Shown: positions 50,655 to 61,642 of the stretch, piece by piece
Layout of the letters: every line of letters begins with the position of its first letter
Position numbering within the stretch: position 1 is the stretch's first letter
Assembly (NCBI RefSeq): GCF_002901995.1
Contig: NZ_PPQN01000010.1
Coordinates: 1-64,000 of the forward strand
DNA from: Staphylococcus coagulans
GTDB taxonomy: Bacteria; Bacillota; Bacilli; Staphylococcales; Staphylococcaceae
Length of the DNA: 64,000 bases
Direction: 5' to 3'
Program-made: the position numbers and the translations under genes
The notes under the pieces: model-generated
Seen by the model: only the letters and a program-made list of their open reading frames with translations
What the model was told of the DNA's origin: nothing
The model's database searches: none

Positions 50655-51581
50655 ATGCTTAGATATACTTTGAAGCGTTTATTGTATATGGTCATTTCGT
50701 TGTTTATTATCATTACCATTACATTTTTCTTAATGAAGTTAATGCCAGGCTCACCATTTAATGACGAAAAGTTAAGCGATGAGCAAAAAACAATATTGAA
50801 TGAAAAATATGGACTCAATGATCCATTACCTGTTCAATATGCAAACTACATGAAAAATGTTGTCAAAGGAGATTTTGGTAACTCGTTTCAATACGATAAC
50901 CAACCGGTTTGGGATCTAATTAAACCGAGATTAGTACCTTCGTTGCAAATGGGGCTATTTGCAATGGTGATAGGTGTAATTACAGGTGTCATCTTGGGTG
51001 TTATCGCCGCCACCCGGCAAAATACTTGGGTTGACTATTTAGCAACCTTTATTTCAGTTATTGCAATTTCGGTACCATCATTCGTATTAGCGGTGTTATT
51101 ACAATATGTATTCGCAGTGCGTTTGCAATGGTTTCCAGTTGCGGGTTGGGAAGGTATCTCTACTGCAATATTACCATCGTTAGCATTATCAGCAGTTGTA
51201 CTCGCTACAGTTGCACGTTATATTCGAGCAGAAATGATAGAAGTGTTGAGTTCAGATTACATATTACTTGCCCGAGCAAAAGGTAATTCAACATCAAAAG
51301 TTTTATTTGGACATGCATTGAGAAATGCGTTAATTCCAGTAGTAACAATTCTTGTACCCATGTTAGCGGGTATTTTAACTGGAACATTGACGATTGAAAA
51401 TATTTTCGGTGTACCAGGTTTAGGGGATCAATTCGTTCGTTCTATTACGACTAATGACTTTTCTGTCATTATGGCCATTACGTTATTGTTTAGTACATTG
51501 TTCATTGTCTCCATCTTTATTGTCGATGTACTTTATGGCTTAATTGACCCACGAATCCGTTTGCAGGGAGGTAAAAAATGA
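50655..51581 (+). CDS. oppB: Oligopeptide ABC transporter permease OppB
   Basis: 308-residue inner permease of the Opp3-type peptide importer. Six helices, with an extracytoplasmic region between helices 1 and 2 (about 30-95). The EAA loop that docks to the ATPases is EVLSSDYILLARAKGNSTSKVLFGHALRNALIPV (about 199-232). First gene of oppBCDFA; start after a GGGGG stretch. It overlaps oppC by ATGA. Supplies peptides as nitrogen and amino-acid source. Confidence 0.95.
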   Translation: MLRYTLKRLLYMVISLFIIITITFFLMKLMPGSPFNDEKLSDEQKTILNEKYGLNDPLPVQYANYMKNVVKGDFGNSFQYDNQPVWDLIKPRLVPSLQMGLFAMVIGVITGVILGVIAATRQNTWVDYLATFISVIAISVPSFVLAVLLQYVFAVRLQWFPVAGWEGISTAILPSLALSAVVLATVARYIRAEMIEVLSSDYILLARAKGNSTSKVLFGHALRNALIPVVTILVPMLAGILTGTLTIENIFGVPGLGDQFVRSITTNDFSVIMAITLLFSTLFIVSIFIVDVLYGLIDPRIRLQGGKK

Positions 51582-52642
51582 TGTCAAATGAAGAACGCAA
51601 TTTACCACAAGACGATCATTCAGGTGCGACAGTCGCTCAAACATCAGGCATAATGAGTGAAGACTTTGTTCGTACAGGTGCACCTGATGGCAGTGAGCAA
51701 GAGTTTCAAAGAGAAGGACGTACATTTTGGCAAGATGCTTGGGCACAACTCACTCGAAACAAATTAGCCGTTGTGGGTATGATTGGTCTGATTATCATTA
51801 TTTTATTTGCCTTAATTGGTCCTTTATTAAATAGTCATGATTTTGCTGAGCAAGATGTACAGCGACGTAACTTGCCACCTAAAGTTGCAGTATTAGATCA
51901 AATACCGTTCTTGCCATTCACAGGTGAAGGTGTAGATGGCAATGCGTATGAAAAAGCACATGTGAAAGAAAACTTTTGGTTTGGGACAGACCAACTCGGC
52001 CGTGACTTATGGTCTAGAACTTGGCAAGGCGCACAAGTGTCTTTATTTATCGGATTTGTAGCAGCTGTATTAGACATTTTTATCGGCGTAATTTATGGGG
52101 CAATTTCAGGTTATTTTGGTGGTCGTGTTGACGACATTATGCAACGGATTATCGAAATTATTTCGTCTATTCCAACACTGATTGTCGTGATTTTGTTCGT
52201 ATTAATTTTTGAGCCTTCTATTTGGACAATTATATTAGCCATGACCATTACAGGTTGGATTGGCATGAGTCGTGTTGTACGAGGAGAATTTTTAAAGTTA
52301 AAAAACCAAGAATTTGTTTTAGCATCTCGAACGCTCGGGACATCCGACTTCAGATTGATTTTTAAACATATTTTGCCAAATACGTTAGGTGCAATCATCG
52401 TAACATCGATGTTTACTGTTCCAAATGCAATATTCTTTGAAGCCTTTTTAAGCTTTATTGGTATTGGTGTGCCGGCGCCGAGAACATCATTGGGCTCGCT
52501 TGTAAATGAAGGCCGTGCGATGTTACTCATTCATCCACATGAATTGTTTATTCCGGCTGTCATTTTAAGTTTATTAATTTTATTTTTCTATCTCTTTAGT
52601 GATGGATTACGTGATGCATTTGACCCTAAAATGCGTAAATAA
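51578..52642 (+). CDS. oppC: Oligopeptide ABC transporter permease OppC
   Basis: 354 residues. A long polar N-terminal stretch (about 1-50) precedes six helices; a periplasm-facing-type insertion lies between helices 1 and 2 (about 88-130, with FWFGTDQLGRDLWSR). The EAA loop is GEFLKLKNQEFVLASRTLGTSDFRLIFKHILPNTLG near 230-265. Forms the permease heterodimer with OppB. Coupled to oppB by a 4-base overlap and followed 14 bases later by oppD. Confidence 0.95.
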   Translation: MMSNEERNLPQDDHSGATVAQTSGIMSEDFVRTGAPDGSEQEFQREGRTFWQDAWAQLTRNKLAVVGMIGLIIIILFALIGPLLNSHDFAEQDVQRRNLPPKVAVLDQIPFLPFTGEGVDGNAYEKAHVKENFWFGTDQLGRDLWSRTWQGAQVSLFIGFVAAVLDIFIGVIYGAISGYFGGRVDDIMQRIIEIISSIPTLIVVILFVLIFEPSIWTIILAMTITGWIGMSRVVRGEFLKLKNQEFVLASRTLGTSDFRLIFKHILPNTLGAIIVTSMFTVPNAIFFEAFLSFIGIGVPAPRTSLGSLVNEGRAMLLIHPHELFIPAVILSLLILFFYLFSDGLRDAFDPKMRK

Positions 52643-52656
52643 AGGAGGAATGTACA

Positions 52657-53730
52657 ATGTCTGAGCGTGTATTAGAAATCAACGACTTGCATGTTTCCTT
52701 CGATATTGAAGCTGGGGAAGTGCAAGCGGTAAGAGGCGTTGACTTTTATTTAAATAAAGGAGAAACGCTGGCAATTGTAGGAGAATCAGGTTCAGGAAAA
52801 TCTGTATCGACTAAAGCCATTACAAAATTATTCCAAGGGAAATCTGGAAGAATTAAAAAAGGGAGTATTATTTTTAATGGCGAAGATCTCACTCAAAAAT
52901 CTGAGAAAGAATTAATGAAATTGCGTGGGAAAGAGATTTCGATGATTTTCCAAGATCCAATGACTTCTCTTAATCCAACAATGAAAATTGGTAAGCAAGT
53001 CATGGAACCGATTATTAGACATATTGGTTTAAGTAAATCTGAGGCGAAAAAACGTGCCATTGAATTGTTGAAGTTAGTCGGATTGAAACGTGTGGAAGAA
53101 CGTTTCAATGCATATCCACATCAGTTTTCTGGTGGTCAACGTCAACGTATCGTTATTGCGCTTGCACTCGCATGTGAACCGAAAGTACTCATCGCGGATG
53201 AGCCGACAACTGCATTAGATGTGACGATGCAAGCACAAATTTTAGATTTGATGAAAGAGCTCCAACAAAAAATTGATACCTCTATCATTTTTATAACACA
53301 TGATTTAGGTGTAGTTGCTAACGTGGCAGATCGTGTTGCTGTCATGTATGGCGGTCAAATGATTGAAACAGGCAATGTTGATGAAGTCTTTTATGACCCA
53401 AAACACCCGTATACTTGGGGCTTATTATCTTCTATGCCGGATTTAGAAACTGGGGATGATACCGAATTATTAGCAATTCCAGGATCACCACCAGATCTGA
53501 TTCATCCGCCTAAAGGGGATGCTTTTGCACCACGAAGTGAATATGCCTTAGCGATTGATTTTAAAGAAGCACCCCCATGGTTTAAAGTATCACCGACACA
53601 TTTTGTTCGTTCATGGTTGTTGGATGAACGTGCACCACACGTAGAACCACCAGAATCAGTTAAACGTAAACAACGTCCAATGCCAAATAATCTTGAGAAA
53701 CCAGAACGTGTAGAAAGGGTGTCGTTTTAA
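52657..53730 (+). CDS. oppD: Oligopeptide ABC transporter ATPase OppD
   Basis: 357-residue ATP-binding subunit. Walker A GESGSGKS near residues 41-48, Q-loop FQDPMTSLNP, ABC signature FSGGQRQRI near 162, Walker B VLIADEPTTALD near 178-189 and H-loop FITHDLG. The C-terminal Opp/Dpp extension (about 255-330, LLAIPGSPPDLIHPPKGDAFAPR) is present but lacks the usual cysteine series seen in 4Fe-4S binding relatives. AAAGGAGG precedes the ATG; the stop overlaps the oppF start by one base. Confidence 0.95.
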   Translation: MSERVLEINDLHVSFDIEAGEVQAVRGVDFYLNKGETLAIVGESGSGKSVSTKAITKLFQGKSGRIKKGSIIFNGEDLTQKSEKELMKLRGKEISMIFQDPMTSLNPTMKIGKQVMEPIIRHIGLSKSEAKKRAIELLKLVGLKRVEERFNAYPHQFSGGQRQRIVIALALACEPKVLIADEPTTALDVTMQAQILDLMKELQQKIDTSIIFITHDLGVVANVADRVAVMYGGQMIETGNVDEVFYDPKHPYTWGLLSSMPDLETGDDTELLAIPGSPPDLIHPPKGDAFAPRSEYALAIDFKEAPPWFKVSPTHFVRSWLLDERAPHVEPPESVKRKQRPMPNNLEKPERVERVSF

Positions 53731-54671
53731 TGGCTGAAAAAGAAGTATTAGTTGAAGTGAAAAATTTAAAACAATATTTTAATCGTGGTAAGCGTAATGA
53801 AGTGCGTGCGGTTGAAGATATTTCTTTTAAAGTATACAAAGGGGAAACGTTCGGCTTGGTTGGAGAATCAGGCTCAGGAAAATCTACAACAGGTAAAGCC
53901 ATTATCAAGTTGAATGATGTGACAGAAGGTCAGGTGCTATACGAAGGGGTCAACATCCAAGAGATTAAAAAGCATAAAGACTTACTTAAATTTAATAAAA
54001 AGATACAGATGATTTTCCAAGATCCATACGCCTCCCTAAATCCGAGACTCAAAGTGATGGACATCGTCGCTGAAGGGATTGATATCCACGGTTTAGCGTC
54101 CGATCGAAAAGATAGAAAAAAACGGGTTTATGATTTATTAGAGACAGTGGGCTTGAGAAAAAGTCATGCGAACCGCTATCCACATGAGTTCTCAGGAGGT
54201 CAACGTCAACGTATCGGTATCGCACGTGCATTAGCAGTTGAACCAGAATTCATAATCGCGGACGAGCCGATTTCAGCATTAGACGTATCGATTCAAGCAC
54301 AAGTGGTCAACTTAATGCAAAAATTACAGCGCGAACGGAATATTACATTTCTTTTTATCGCCCACGATTTGTCAATGGTGAAATACATTTCAGATCGTAT
54401 TGCTGTTATGCATTTAGGGCGTATTGTCGAATTAGGGACTGCAGATGAGATATATAGTCATCCTATTCATCCATATACAAAATCACTGCTATCAGCTGTT
54501 CCGCAGCCTGATCCTGATAGTGAACGGACAAGAAAACGTGTTGAGTATAAAGAAGATGCTTCTAAAAATGATCAACGTACGTTAAAAGAATTTACAGAAG
54601 GTCATTTTGTTTTTGCAACAGATGAAGAATTTGAACAATACCGTGAAGCCCACGGTTTAGTCGGCTTATAA
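53730..54671 (+). CDS. oppF: Oligopeptide ABC transporter ATPase OppF
   Basis: 313-residue second ATPase of the Opp heterodimer. Walker A GESGSGKST near 48-56, Q-loop FQDPYASLNPR, signature FSGGQRQRIGIARAL near 155, Walker B FIIADEPISALD near 175 and H-loop FIAHDLSM. The C-terminal region (HPIHPYTKSLLSAVPQPDP) is typical of the Opp/Dpp family. Starts at the oppD stop (TAATG). Confidence 0.95.
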   Translation: MAEKEVLVEVKNLKQYFNRGKRNEVRAVEDISFKVYKGETFGLVGESGSGKSTTGKAIIKLNDVTEGQVLYEGVNIQEIKKHKDLLKFNKKIQMIFQDPYASLNPRLKVMDIVAEGIDIHGLASDRKDRKKRVYDLLETVGLRKSHANRYPHEFSGGQRQRIGIARALAVEPEFIIADEPISALDVSIQAQVVNLMQKLQRERNITFLFIAHDLSMVKYISDRIAVMHLGRIVELGTADEIYSHPIHPYTKSLLSAVPQPDPDSERTRKRVEYKEDASKNDQRTLKEFTEGHFVFATDEEFEQYREAHGLVGL

Positions 54672-54693
54672 TGGCGGGAAGGGGGAATGACAA

Positions 54694-56355
54694 TTGAATA
54701 TTAAAAGCACATTGAAACTATTAATGACAGCTATTGCAGCAGTACTTGTGTTATCAGCTTGTGGGAATGCTGAAAGTGTTTATGATGGTGATGGACAAGT
54801 CTTTCGAAAAGTGATACCACAGGATATGACATCATTGGATACTGCTAAAGTTACAGATAGTGTTAGCTTTGATAAATTCAATCAAGTTTATGAAGGGCTC
54901 TATACTTTAAACGCTAAAGATGAAGCGATTCCTGGGGTAGCACAAGGTGAACCTAAAATCACAAATGATGGAAAAACTTGGACAATTAAATTACGAAAAG
55001 ACGCCAAATGGTCAAATGGAGACCCAGTCACTGCACATGATTTTGTTTTCGCATGGCGTCGTGTTTTAGATCCCGAGACAGCTTCTGAATATGCTTATAT
55101 CATGTATGACTTAAAAAATGCTGAAGCGATTAATATGAGCAAAAAGAAACCAAAAGAATTGGGTGTGAAAGCTTTAGATGACCATACGTTACAATTTGAA
55201 CTCACAAAACCAATTCCATATTACAAAGAAATGTTAGCCTTTGGTACGTTTATGCCACAAAATGAAAAGATTGTTAAAAAGTACGGCGATCGTTACGGTA
55301 CGAAAGCCGATAAGGCAGTCTACAATGGGCCGTTTAAAGTGAAAGAATGGGCAGTTGAAGATAAAATCTTATTAGTTAAAAATAACGATTATTGGGATAA
55401 AAAAGCCGTCAAACTTGATAAAGTCAATTATAAAATCTTAAAAGATGGTCAAGCTGGCGCTTCTTTATACGATACTGGTTCAGTTGATGATACAGGTATT
55501 TCATCTGAACAAGTCGATAAATATAAAGATTCGCCTGCATTAAAAAAACGCTTGCTCGCATCGACGTTCTATTTGAAGCTCAACCAAGATAAAGTACCAG
55601 CTTTTAAAAATAAAGATATGCGTATCGCTTTTTCACAAGCGATTGATAAAAAGGCTTATGTAGATTCAGTGCTTAATAATGGTTCTGCACCAAGTGATGG
55701 GTTTACAGCGAAAGCCACAGCAAAAACACCAGAAGGTAAAGATTTTGCGGATCAAATTAAATCACCGTTAGGCTATAATCCTAAACAAGCGAAAGTACAC
55801 TATGACAAAGCGAAGAAAGCGCTCGGTCAAAAGGAATTTACGTTTACATTGAATACAGAGGATACGCCAGCATCTAAAATATCTGCAGAATTTATTAAAG
55901 CACAAATCGAAAAGAACTTGCCGGGTGTCACAGTGAAAATTCAGCAGTTACCGTTTAAACAACGTGTCGCACGTGAACAAAGTCAAAACTATGAAATTTC
56001 ATTATCCGGTTGGGGACCAGACTACCCTGATGCCTTAACATTCTTAAACATTATGACTACGGGTAATGCATCGAATAAAACGGGATGGAGTAATAAAGAC
56101 TACGATAAAATGGTTAAAGATGCAAACAACAAATTGCTTAATGATTTAGATCAACGTAATGAAACTTTAGTGAAAGCTGAAGAATTATTGTTAAACGAAG
56201 CGCCAATAGCGCCTATTTATCAAAAAGGGGAAGCGCACTTAACAAACCCTCAAGTTAAAAATCTTCAATATCATAATATCGGTGGCGATACGACATTGAA
56301 ATATGTCTACATCGACAAAGATATTGATAGAAAAACAGGTAAGAAAAAAGATTAA
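54694..56355 (+). CDS. oppA: Oligopeptide-binding lipoprotein OppA
   Basis: 553-residue SBP family 5 lipoprotein that captures peptides for OppBCDF. The lipobox LSAC places the lipidated Cys at residue 23 after an N-terminal hydrophobic segment. The body shows the SBP_bac_5 pattern: TWTIKLRKDAKWSNGDPVTAHDFVFAWRRVLDP near 90-120 and LSGWGPDYPDALTFL near 445. It starts with TTG at 54694 about 9 bases after AAGGGGG; the nearby ATG is out of frame. Placement at the end of oppBCDFA matches S. aureus opp3. Confidence 0.95.
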   Translation: MNIKSTLKLLMTAIAAVLVLSACGNAESVYDGDGQVFRKVIPQDMTSLDTAKVTDSVSFDKFNQVYEGLYTLNAKDEAIPGVAQGEPKITNDGKTWTIKLRKDAKWSNGDPVTAHDFVFAWRRVLDPETASEYAYIMYDLKNAEAINMSKKKPKELGVKALDDHTLQFELTKPIPYYKEMLAFGTFMPQNEKIVKKYGDRYGTKADKAVYNGPFKVKEWAVEDKILLVKNNDYWDKKAVKLDKVNYKILKDGQAGASLYDTGSVDDTGISSEQVDKYKDSPALKKRLLASTFYLKLNQDKVPAFKNKDMRIAFSQAIDKKAYVDSVLNNGSAPSDGFTAKATAKTPEGKDFADQIKSPLGYNPKQAKVHYDKAKKALGQKEFTFTLNTEDTPASKISAEFIKAQIEKNLPGVTVKIQQLPFKQRVAREQSQNYEISLSGWGPDYPDALTFLNIMTTGNASNKTGWSNKDYDKMVKDANNKLLNDLDQRNETLVKAEELLLNEAPIAPIYQKGEAHLTNPQVKNLQYHNIGGDTTLKYVYIDKDIDRKTGKKKD

Positions 56356-56363
56356 TAGGATAG

Positions 56364-56417
56364 AAAAAGACGTCTGACAGACTGTGCATGCAGTCTTTGT
56401 CAGACGTCTTTTTTTCG
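56364..56417. terminator. Bidirectional terminator between oppA and trpS
   Basis: AAAAAGACGTCTGAC (56364-56378) pairs with GTCAGACGTCTTTTT (56399-56413), with AGACTG/CAGTCT continuing the stem inside. A-run and T-run on both sides. Confidence 0.92.
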
Positions 56418-56435
56418 TAAGGAATGAAGCACTTC

Positions 56436-57458
<1,023 letters not shown>

Positions 57459-57460
57459 TC

Positions 57461-57495
57461 AATACTATTGTAACAGTATTTTCTTTGTTTGTAAG
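57461..57495 (-). promoter_or_regulatory. trpS promoter with palindrome over the -10
   Basis: Minus-strand -10 TACAAT (57467-57472) and -35 CTTACA (57490-57495), spacing 17. The -10 lies inside the inverted repeat AATACTATTGTAACAGTATT (57461-57480, arms AATACT/AGTATT). Confidence 0.45.
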
Positions 57496-57606
57496 TTATG
57501 TTAATATTAAGGAAGTAACCAAATTGAAAAAATCATACTAAAGTCTGATTATTGCAATCATTTGATTATTTTACAGATTTCTCATTTAATTTTAATGTTT
57601 CGGGTG

Positions 57607-57612
57607 TATAAT
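57607..57612 (+). promoter_or_regulatory. -10 element of a spxA promoter
   Basis: A perfect TATAAT preceded by TG lies 125 bases before the spxA start. No good -35 is seen at the usual spacing. The 308-base trpS-spxA gap shows no other feature; spx genes commonly have several promoters. Confidence 0.4.
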
Positions 57613-57736
57613 ATAAACATAAGCGTTAGAAGCAAAGATAAATTAAGGTTAGACTTGTTTATATATGTTTAAGCAGTTAATCTTGAAGCGTTAAATTACA
57701 ATGAATAACATTCATTAAATTAGGAGAGTGAGATGT

Positions 57737-58132
57737 ATGGTAACATTATTTACTTCACCAAGTTGCACATCTTGCCGTAAAGCGAAAGCATGGTTACAAG
57801 AACATGACATTCCGTATACGGAGCGTAATATTTTTTCTGAACATTTAACTTTAGATGAAATTAAACAAATCTTGAAAATGACTGAAGATGGAACGGATGA
57901 AATTATTTCTACACGTTCTAAAACTTACCAAAAATTAAATGTGGACATTGATGCATTGCCACTTCAAGATTTATACACAATTATTCAAGGCAACCCTGGT
58001 ATTTTACGTCGTCCAATTATTTTAGACGATAAACGATTACAGGTAGGTTATAACGAAGACGAAATTCGTCGTTTCTTACCACGTAAAGTACGTACGTTCC
58101 AATTGCAAGAAGCACAACGTATGGTTGATTAA
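57737..58132 (+). CDS. spxA: Global redox-stress regulator Spx
   Basis: ArsC-like protein that binds the RNA polymerase alpha C-terminal domain and redirects transcription under thiol stress. 131 residues, the invariant Spx length. The redox switch Cys10-Thr-Ser-Cys13 is intact ([16 protein letters not shown]), as is the RPI-containing [29 protein letters not shown]-terminal region. The ATG at 57737 is preceded by AGGAGAG at 10 bases; an in-frame GTG at 57728 is inside that spacing. Spx is degraded by ClpXP with the adaptor YjbH, whose gene lies at the right edge. Confidence 0.97.
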   Translation: MVTLFTSPSCTSCRKAKAWLQEHDIPYTERNIFSEHLTLDEIKQILKMTEDGTDEIISTRSKTYQKLNVDIDALPLQDLYTIIQGNPGILRRPIILDDKRLQVGYNEDEIRRFLPRKVRTFQLQEAQRMVD

Positions 58133-58178
58133 ATATAAGCGTTTGTAATCACTAATGTGAGGCGAGCGTTAGCATATT

Positions 58179-58212
58179 AAAAGGACTGGAAAATCACTTC
58201 CAGTCCTTTTAA
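58179..58212 (+). terminator. spxA terminator
   Basis: AAAAGGACTGGAA (58179-58191) pairs with TTCCAGTCCTTTT (58198-58210). The rest of the 58133-58436 gap has a -10-like TATACT at 58321 but no clear -35 for mecA. Confidence 0.88.
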
Positions 58213-58436
58213 TTATGATGACTGAGAAGTGTCAAAAGGATTGCAGCTAACTATAAACCATCATATATTCCTCCATTTTTAATGTGTGTGCCTAACAGGT
58301 GTCATGTAAGGGATATATGTTATACTGAAAGTGTTAAGGTACACAATTTTATTTGATACAGTCAAATAGATTGTGTTTTTATTGGTTGTCTAATACAATA
58401 GGGTTACTATTCATCGACTGTAAGGAGTGAGATGAT

Positions 58437-59126
58437 ATGAGAATAGAACGTATAGACGATATGACTGTAAAACTTTTTATCACATATACAGATATTGAGG
58501 CGCGTGGATTTAAGCGTGAAGATCTTTGGACTAACCGTAAACGAGGCGAAGAATTTTTCTGGTCTGTTATGGAAGAAATCAATGAAGAAGAAGATTTTGT
58601 CGTTGAAGGACCGTTATGGATACAAGTACATGCCTTTGAAAAAGGCGTCGAAGTAACGATTTCAAAATCTAAAAATGATGATTTGATGCAAATGTCTGAA
58701 GAAGATAGTACCTTTGATGAATTCGATAGCCAATTGAACGAATTATTATCACAGTCGTTGAAAGATGACCAAACATCAGATAGTCAAAATGAAAGAGAAC
58801 GTACGCATAAGACTAAAGCGCCGACACCTCGTACTGCGATTTTTAAATTTGAAGATTTAGAAAATATCATTGAATACGCACATCGTAACGATCAACAATT
58901 GACTGATTTTGAAGATTTACTTTATATGATAGATCAAACGTATTATTATGCAGTTCATTTTGATGAATCTGTTCAAGAAGAAGAAATTCATGATTTCTAT
59001 GGTCAAATATTAGAATTTGCAATGCCGAGTGATCGAACAGCGTACTATCTAAATGATTATGGTAAAATTATAATGAGTCATAATGTAACAGAACAAGTGA
59101 AACGTTACTTTCCTTTAAGTGACTAA
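58437..59126 (+). CDS. mecA: Clp adaptor protein MecA (not the methicillin gene)
   Basis: 229-residue adaptor that delivers substrates to ClpC (ClpCP) and also acts on competence and Spx-like factors in Bacillus. The N-terminal substrate-binding part begins MRIERIDDMTVKLFITYTDIEARGF; an acidic linker (about 80-125) leads to the C-terminal ClpC-binding domain (FEDLENIIEYAHR..). It is unrelated to the PBP2a gene of the same name; nothing in the window resembles PBP2a. AAGGAG lies upstream of the ATG. Confidence 0.94.
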   Translation: MRIERIDDMTVKLFITYTDIEARGFKREDLWTNRKRGEEFFWSVMEEINEEEDFVVEGPLWIQVHAFEKGVEVTISKSKNDDLMQMSEEDSTFDEFDSQLNELLSQSLKDDQTSDSQNERERTHKTKAPTPRTAIFKFEDLENIIEYAHRNDQQLTDFEDLLYMIDQTYYYAVHFDESVQEEEIHDFYGQILEFAMPSDRTAYYLNDYGKIIMSHNVTEQVKRYFPLSD

Positions 59127-59159
59127 TTAATAACTAAAAATTATTTTGTTTATCAAAAG

Positions 59160-59192
59160 AGTTCTCGATTAAATCATCGAGAACTTTTTTTA
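59160..59192 (+). terminator. mecA (adaptor) terminator
   Basis: AGTTCTCGA (59160-59168) pairs with TCGAGAACT (59177-59185), followed by T7. Confidence 0.88.
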
Positions 59193-59267
59193 AATATTAC
59201 AATGACAATAGGCACTAAGAATGGTCAGAGTTTGTATCAAACTTTAATCATCTGAATTAATCATGCC

Positions 59268-60351
59268 TTACTTTATGAAGCTGGTTACTTTAGATTGTCC
59301 TATAGCAATTGCATCTATTAAAACTGTTAGCAGATTGTTCATGATTGAGGATAAAAACGCAGCTATAAAGCCCATACCTATGGCACTACTGAATAAGCCA
59401 TAATTTGAAATATAAGATAACGCGTGAGCTAAGAGGGATGTAATTCCGGCATTTTTTAAACCGAACACGACCAGGTACACCCCTATTGAAAACAGCACAA
59501 TATTCCAAGGCGCGCCTAGAATGATTTGCTTAGCACGAACAGCTTCAGATTGATGTGTGCAACCCAGAAATATGAGTGCGATCATCCCGATGATGATGGA
59601 GACTGGAAAATGGATAAGGCCCCCAAAGAGATAGCCAGCTAACAATGCGACTAAGATGAACCATGCCAGTATGAACAATCTTGAATCTTTTATAATTATC
59701 TTTAGGCGCTTTTAAATGAGAAATATTAAAAGTTTGAGGAATAGACTTTCTAAAATAAAGCCACAGGAAAGAAATGCTTGCAATTAATGCGAAAAGATTA
59801 GTGATGAACATTCGACCTAAATATTGTAAGAAATCTATGCAAAAGTAATCAGCAGAAATAATATTCACTAAATTGCCGACAATTAAAGGCAAAGATGTCG
59901 TATCTGAGACAAAGCCACAGGCGATAATAAATGGAAAGATCATGTTAGTTTTAAAACCTAAATGTTTAACCATCACTAATACAATGGGGGTCAAAATTAA
60001 GGCTGCACCCTCATTTGCAAAGAAAGCAGCGACAACAGTACCTAATAACATGATGAATACACAAACATTTTTAAACGATAGCCGTTTGAAGCCTTTACCT
60101 TATGAATGGCTGCACATTCGAAAAAGTCAATCTCATCTAACATAAGTGAAATGATCATAATCGAGATAAAAGCTAAAGTCACATTCCAAACGATATGCGT
60201 CACTTCTCCTGCATTGCCCCATTGAACAACACTTGTAAGCAGCGCAATACCCGCGCTATTAAAGCAGTTATACCAATGTCTAATCCTTTCGGTTACCATA
60301 TGACAAAAACTAAAGTTAAACGAAAATCGCAATTGCTAAAAATGTAAGCAT
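59268..60351 (-). pseudogene. arsB: Decayed arsenite efflux permease ArsB
   Basis: Three overlapping-frame pieces read in order as ArsB. The start (ATG at 60351 after GAAGGA) begins MLTFLAIAIFV then hits stops and shifts. The second part gives GEVTHIVWNVTLAFISIMIISLMLDEI, shifts near 60060, and continues [39 protein letters not shown] to a shift near 59680. The last part gives [43 protein letters not shown] and stops, lacking about 80 C-terminal residues. ArsB is normally about 430 residues and 12 helices. No arsR or arsC is next to it. Not functional. Confidence 0.85.
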
Positions 60352-60604
60352 GTTCCTTCACCTGACTTCAAATTTTAAACCACAGTATGAATTTAATTAC
60401 CTTTTTGAACGTGTTTAAAACTTATGCCGCACGCTGGTTTATAAGATGCGTTTAATATATCAAGTCAATCTGTATGACTTGTAATGATTTACTATCAGAG
60501 ATAACACGATTATTTATAACGAGTTGAGTTTAAAAAAGATGACGCTGAAAAAATATTTGAAGTAATTCTTAATATTTGTACGTGTATGTTATTGAGGTGA
60601 CGAG

Positions 60605-61570
60605 ATGTTAACAGCATACAATGAGCAATTAGAGCAAGTTTTCGCACAACATGCGTCCAAACAAGAGCAGTATTTTTGTCCAATTTGTAAAGCGGCTGTC
60701 GTTTTAAAACAAGGGGCCACTAAAGGCGCCCATTTTGCCCATCAAACCAAATCCCATTTGAAACGTCAGATGCAAGGTGAATCTGAACAGCATCATCGTT
60801 GTAAATCTCATTTATATCTTCAATTAAAAAAGCGACATACTGATGTTAGATTAGAACCTTATTTGAAAGCAATTAATCAAATTCCAGACTTAATCGTAGG
60901 ACATTGGGCATTAGAAATACAATTAAGTATGATTTCTTACGAACTAATGAGACAACGTACGATAGGGTTAACGCAGCTAGGCTATCGTGTCTTATGGCTT
61001 ACAGCATTGCCTAAAATTAAACAAGGCCGCTTCATTCTGACACAACTTCATCAACAAGCAATTTTACCAGAGTCTTATTCACTCTTTTGTATCAATACGA
61101 AGACTAATCGTATTTATCGAATTTCAAAACTTGTTCCGCTTACAGCAACACAATTTTATGGAGAAATGACCATGATTCCTGTCGCACAGCTTTGCCAATA
61201 TTTAAGTCATCAAACGGTTGAAGAAATGGTTGTTCATAAATTATCGACTGCGACAATCTTAAGCTATATAAGACAATGTCGTCAAAAAAACAATGTGCGA
61301 GAACCTACAATATCGTTAATGTACCAATTACAATTAACAGATGAACAAGTTATTAAATTAACTGGATTTTTATTTCCAGAACAAATTTATATTCGTACGC
61401 ATCCTGTTTTATGGCAGTTATGGATATTGAAGAGTATACAAAGTCAAGTGCCGAGCCACGCACTTCTAGCTAAAAACATAAAATTGCGGCAATTTGCTGT
61501 GATAGAAGTGGATTCATCAAAAATAATCAATAGCATAATAGCGCGATATATTAAATTTTTAAATTTATAA
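60605..61570 (+). CDS. coiA: Competence protein CoiA
   Basis: 321-residue CoiA-family protein, required for DNA transformation in streptococci and thought to act on incoming DNA through a restriction-like nuclease core. It starts with a Cys pair CPIC (residues 24-27) and the conserved HFAHQTKSHLKRQMQGESEQHHRCK region, then the nuclease-like PDLIVGHWALEIQLSMISYELMRQRTIGLTQLGYRVLWL near 100-138. GAGGTG precedes the ATG. The C-terminal half is less conserved. Followed directly by pepF and separated from MecA adaptor by the arsB remnant, so the usual mecA-coiA neighbourhood is interrupted. Confidence 0.92.
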   Translation: MLTAYNEQLEQVFAQHASKQEQYFCPICKAAVVLKQGATKGAHFAHQTKSHLKRQMQGESEQHHRCKSHLYLQLKKRHTDVRLEPYLKAINQIPDLIVGHWALEIQLSMISYELMRQRTIGLTQLGYRVLWLTALPKIKQGRFILTQLHQQAILPESYSLFCINTKTNRIYRISKLVPLTATQFYGEMTMIPVAQLCQYLSHQTVEEMVVHKLSTATILSYIRQCRQKNNVREPTISLMYQLQLTDEQVIKLTGFLFPEQIYIRTHPVLWQLWILKSIQSQVPSHALLAKNIKLRQFAVIEVDSSKIINSIIARYIKFLNL

Positions 61571-61642
61571 GTGAATAGTGTGCATTATTGTAAGAAAAAT
61601 GAGAAAATAAGATTAATATTAACGCCAAGAGGAGGAAAAATA

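Noticed and set aside
58437-59126. mecA as methicillin resistance
   Set aside because: The product is the Clp adaptor MecA; nothing in the window resembles PBP2a or an SCCmec element.
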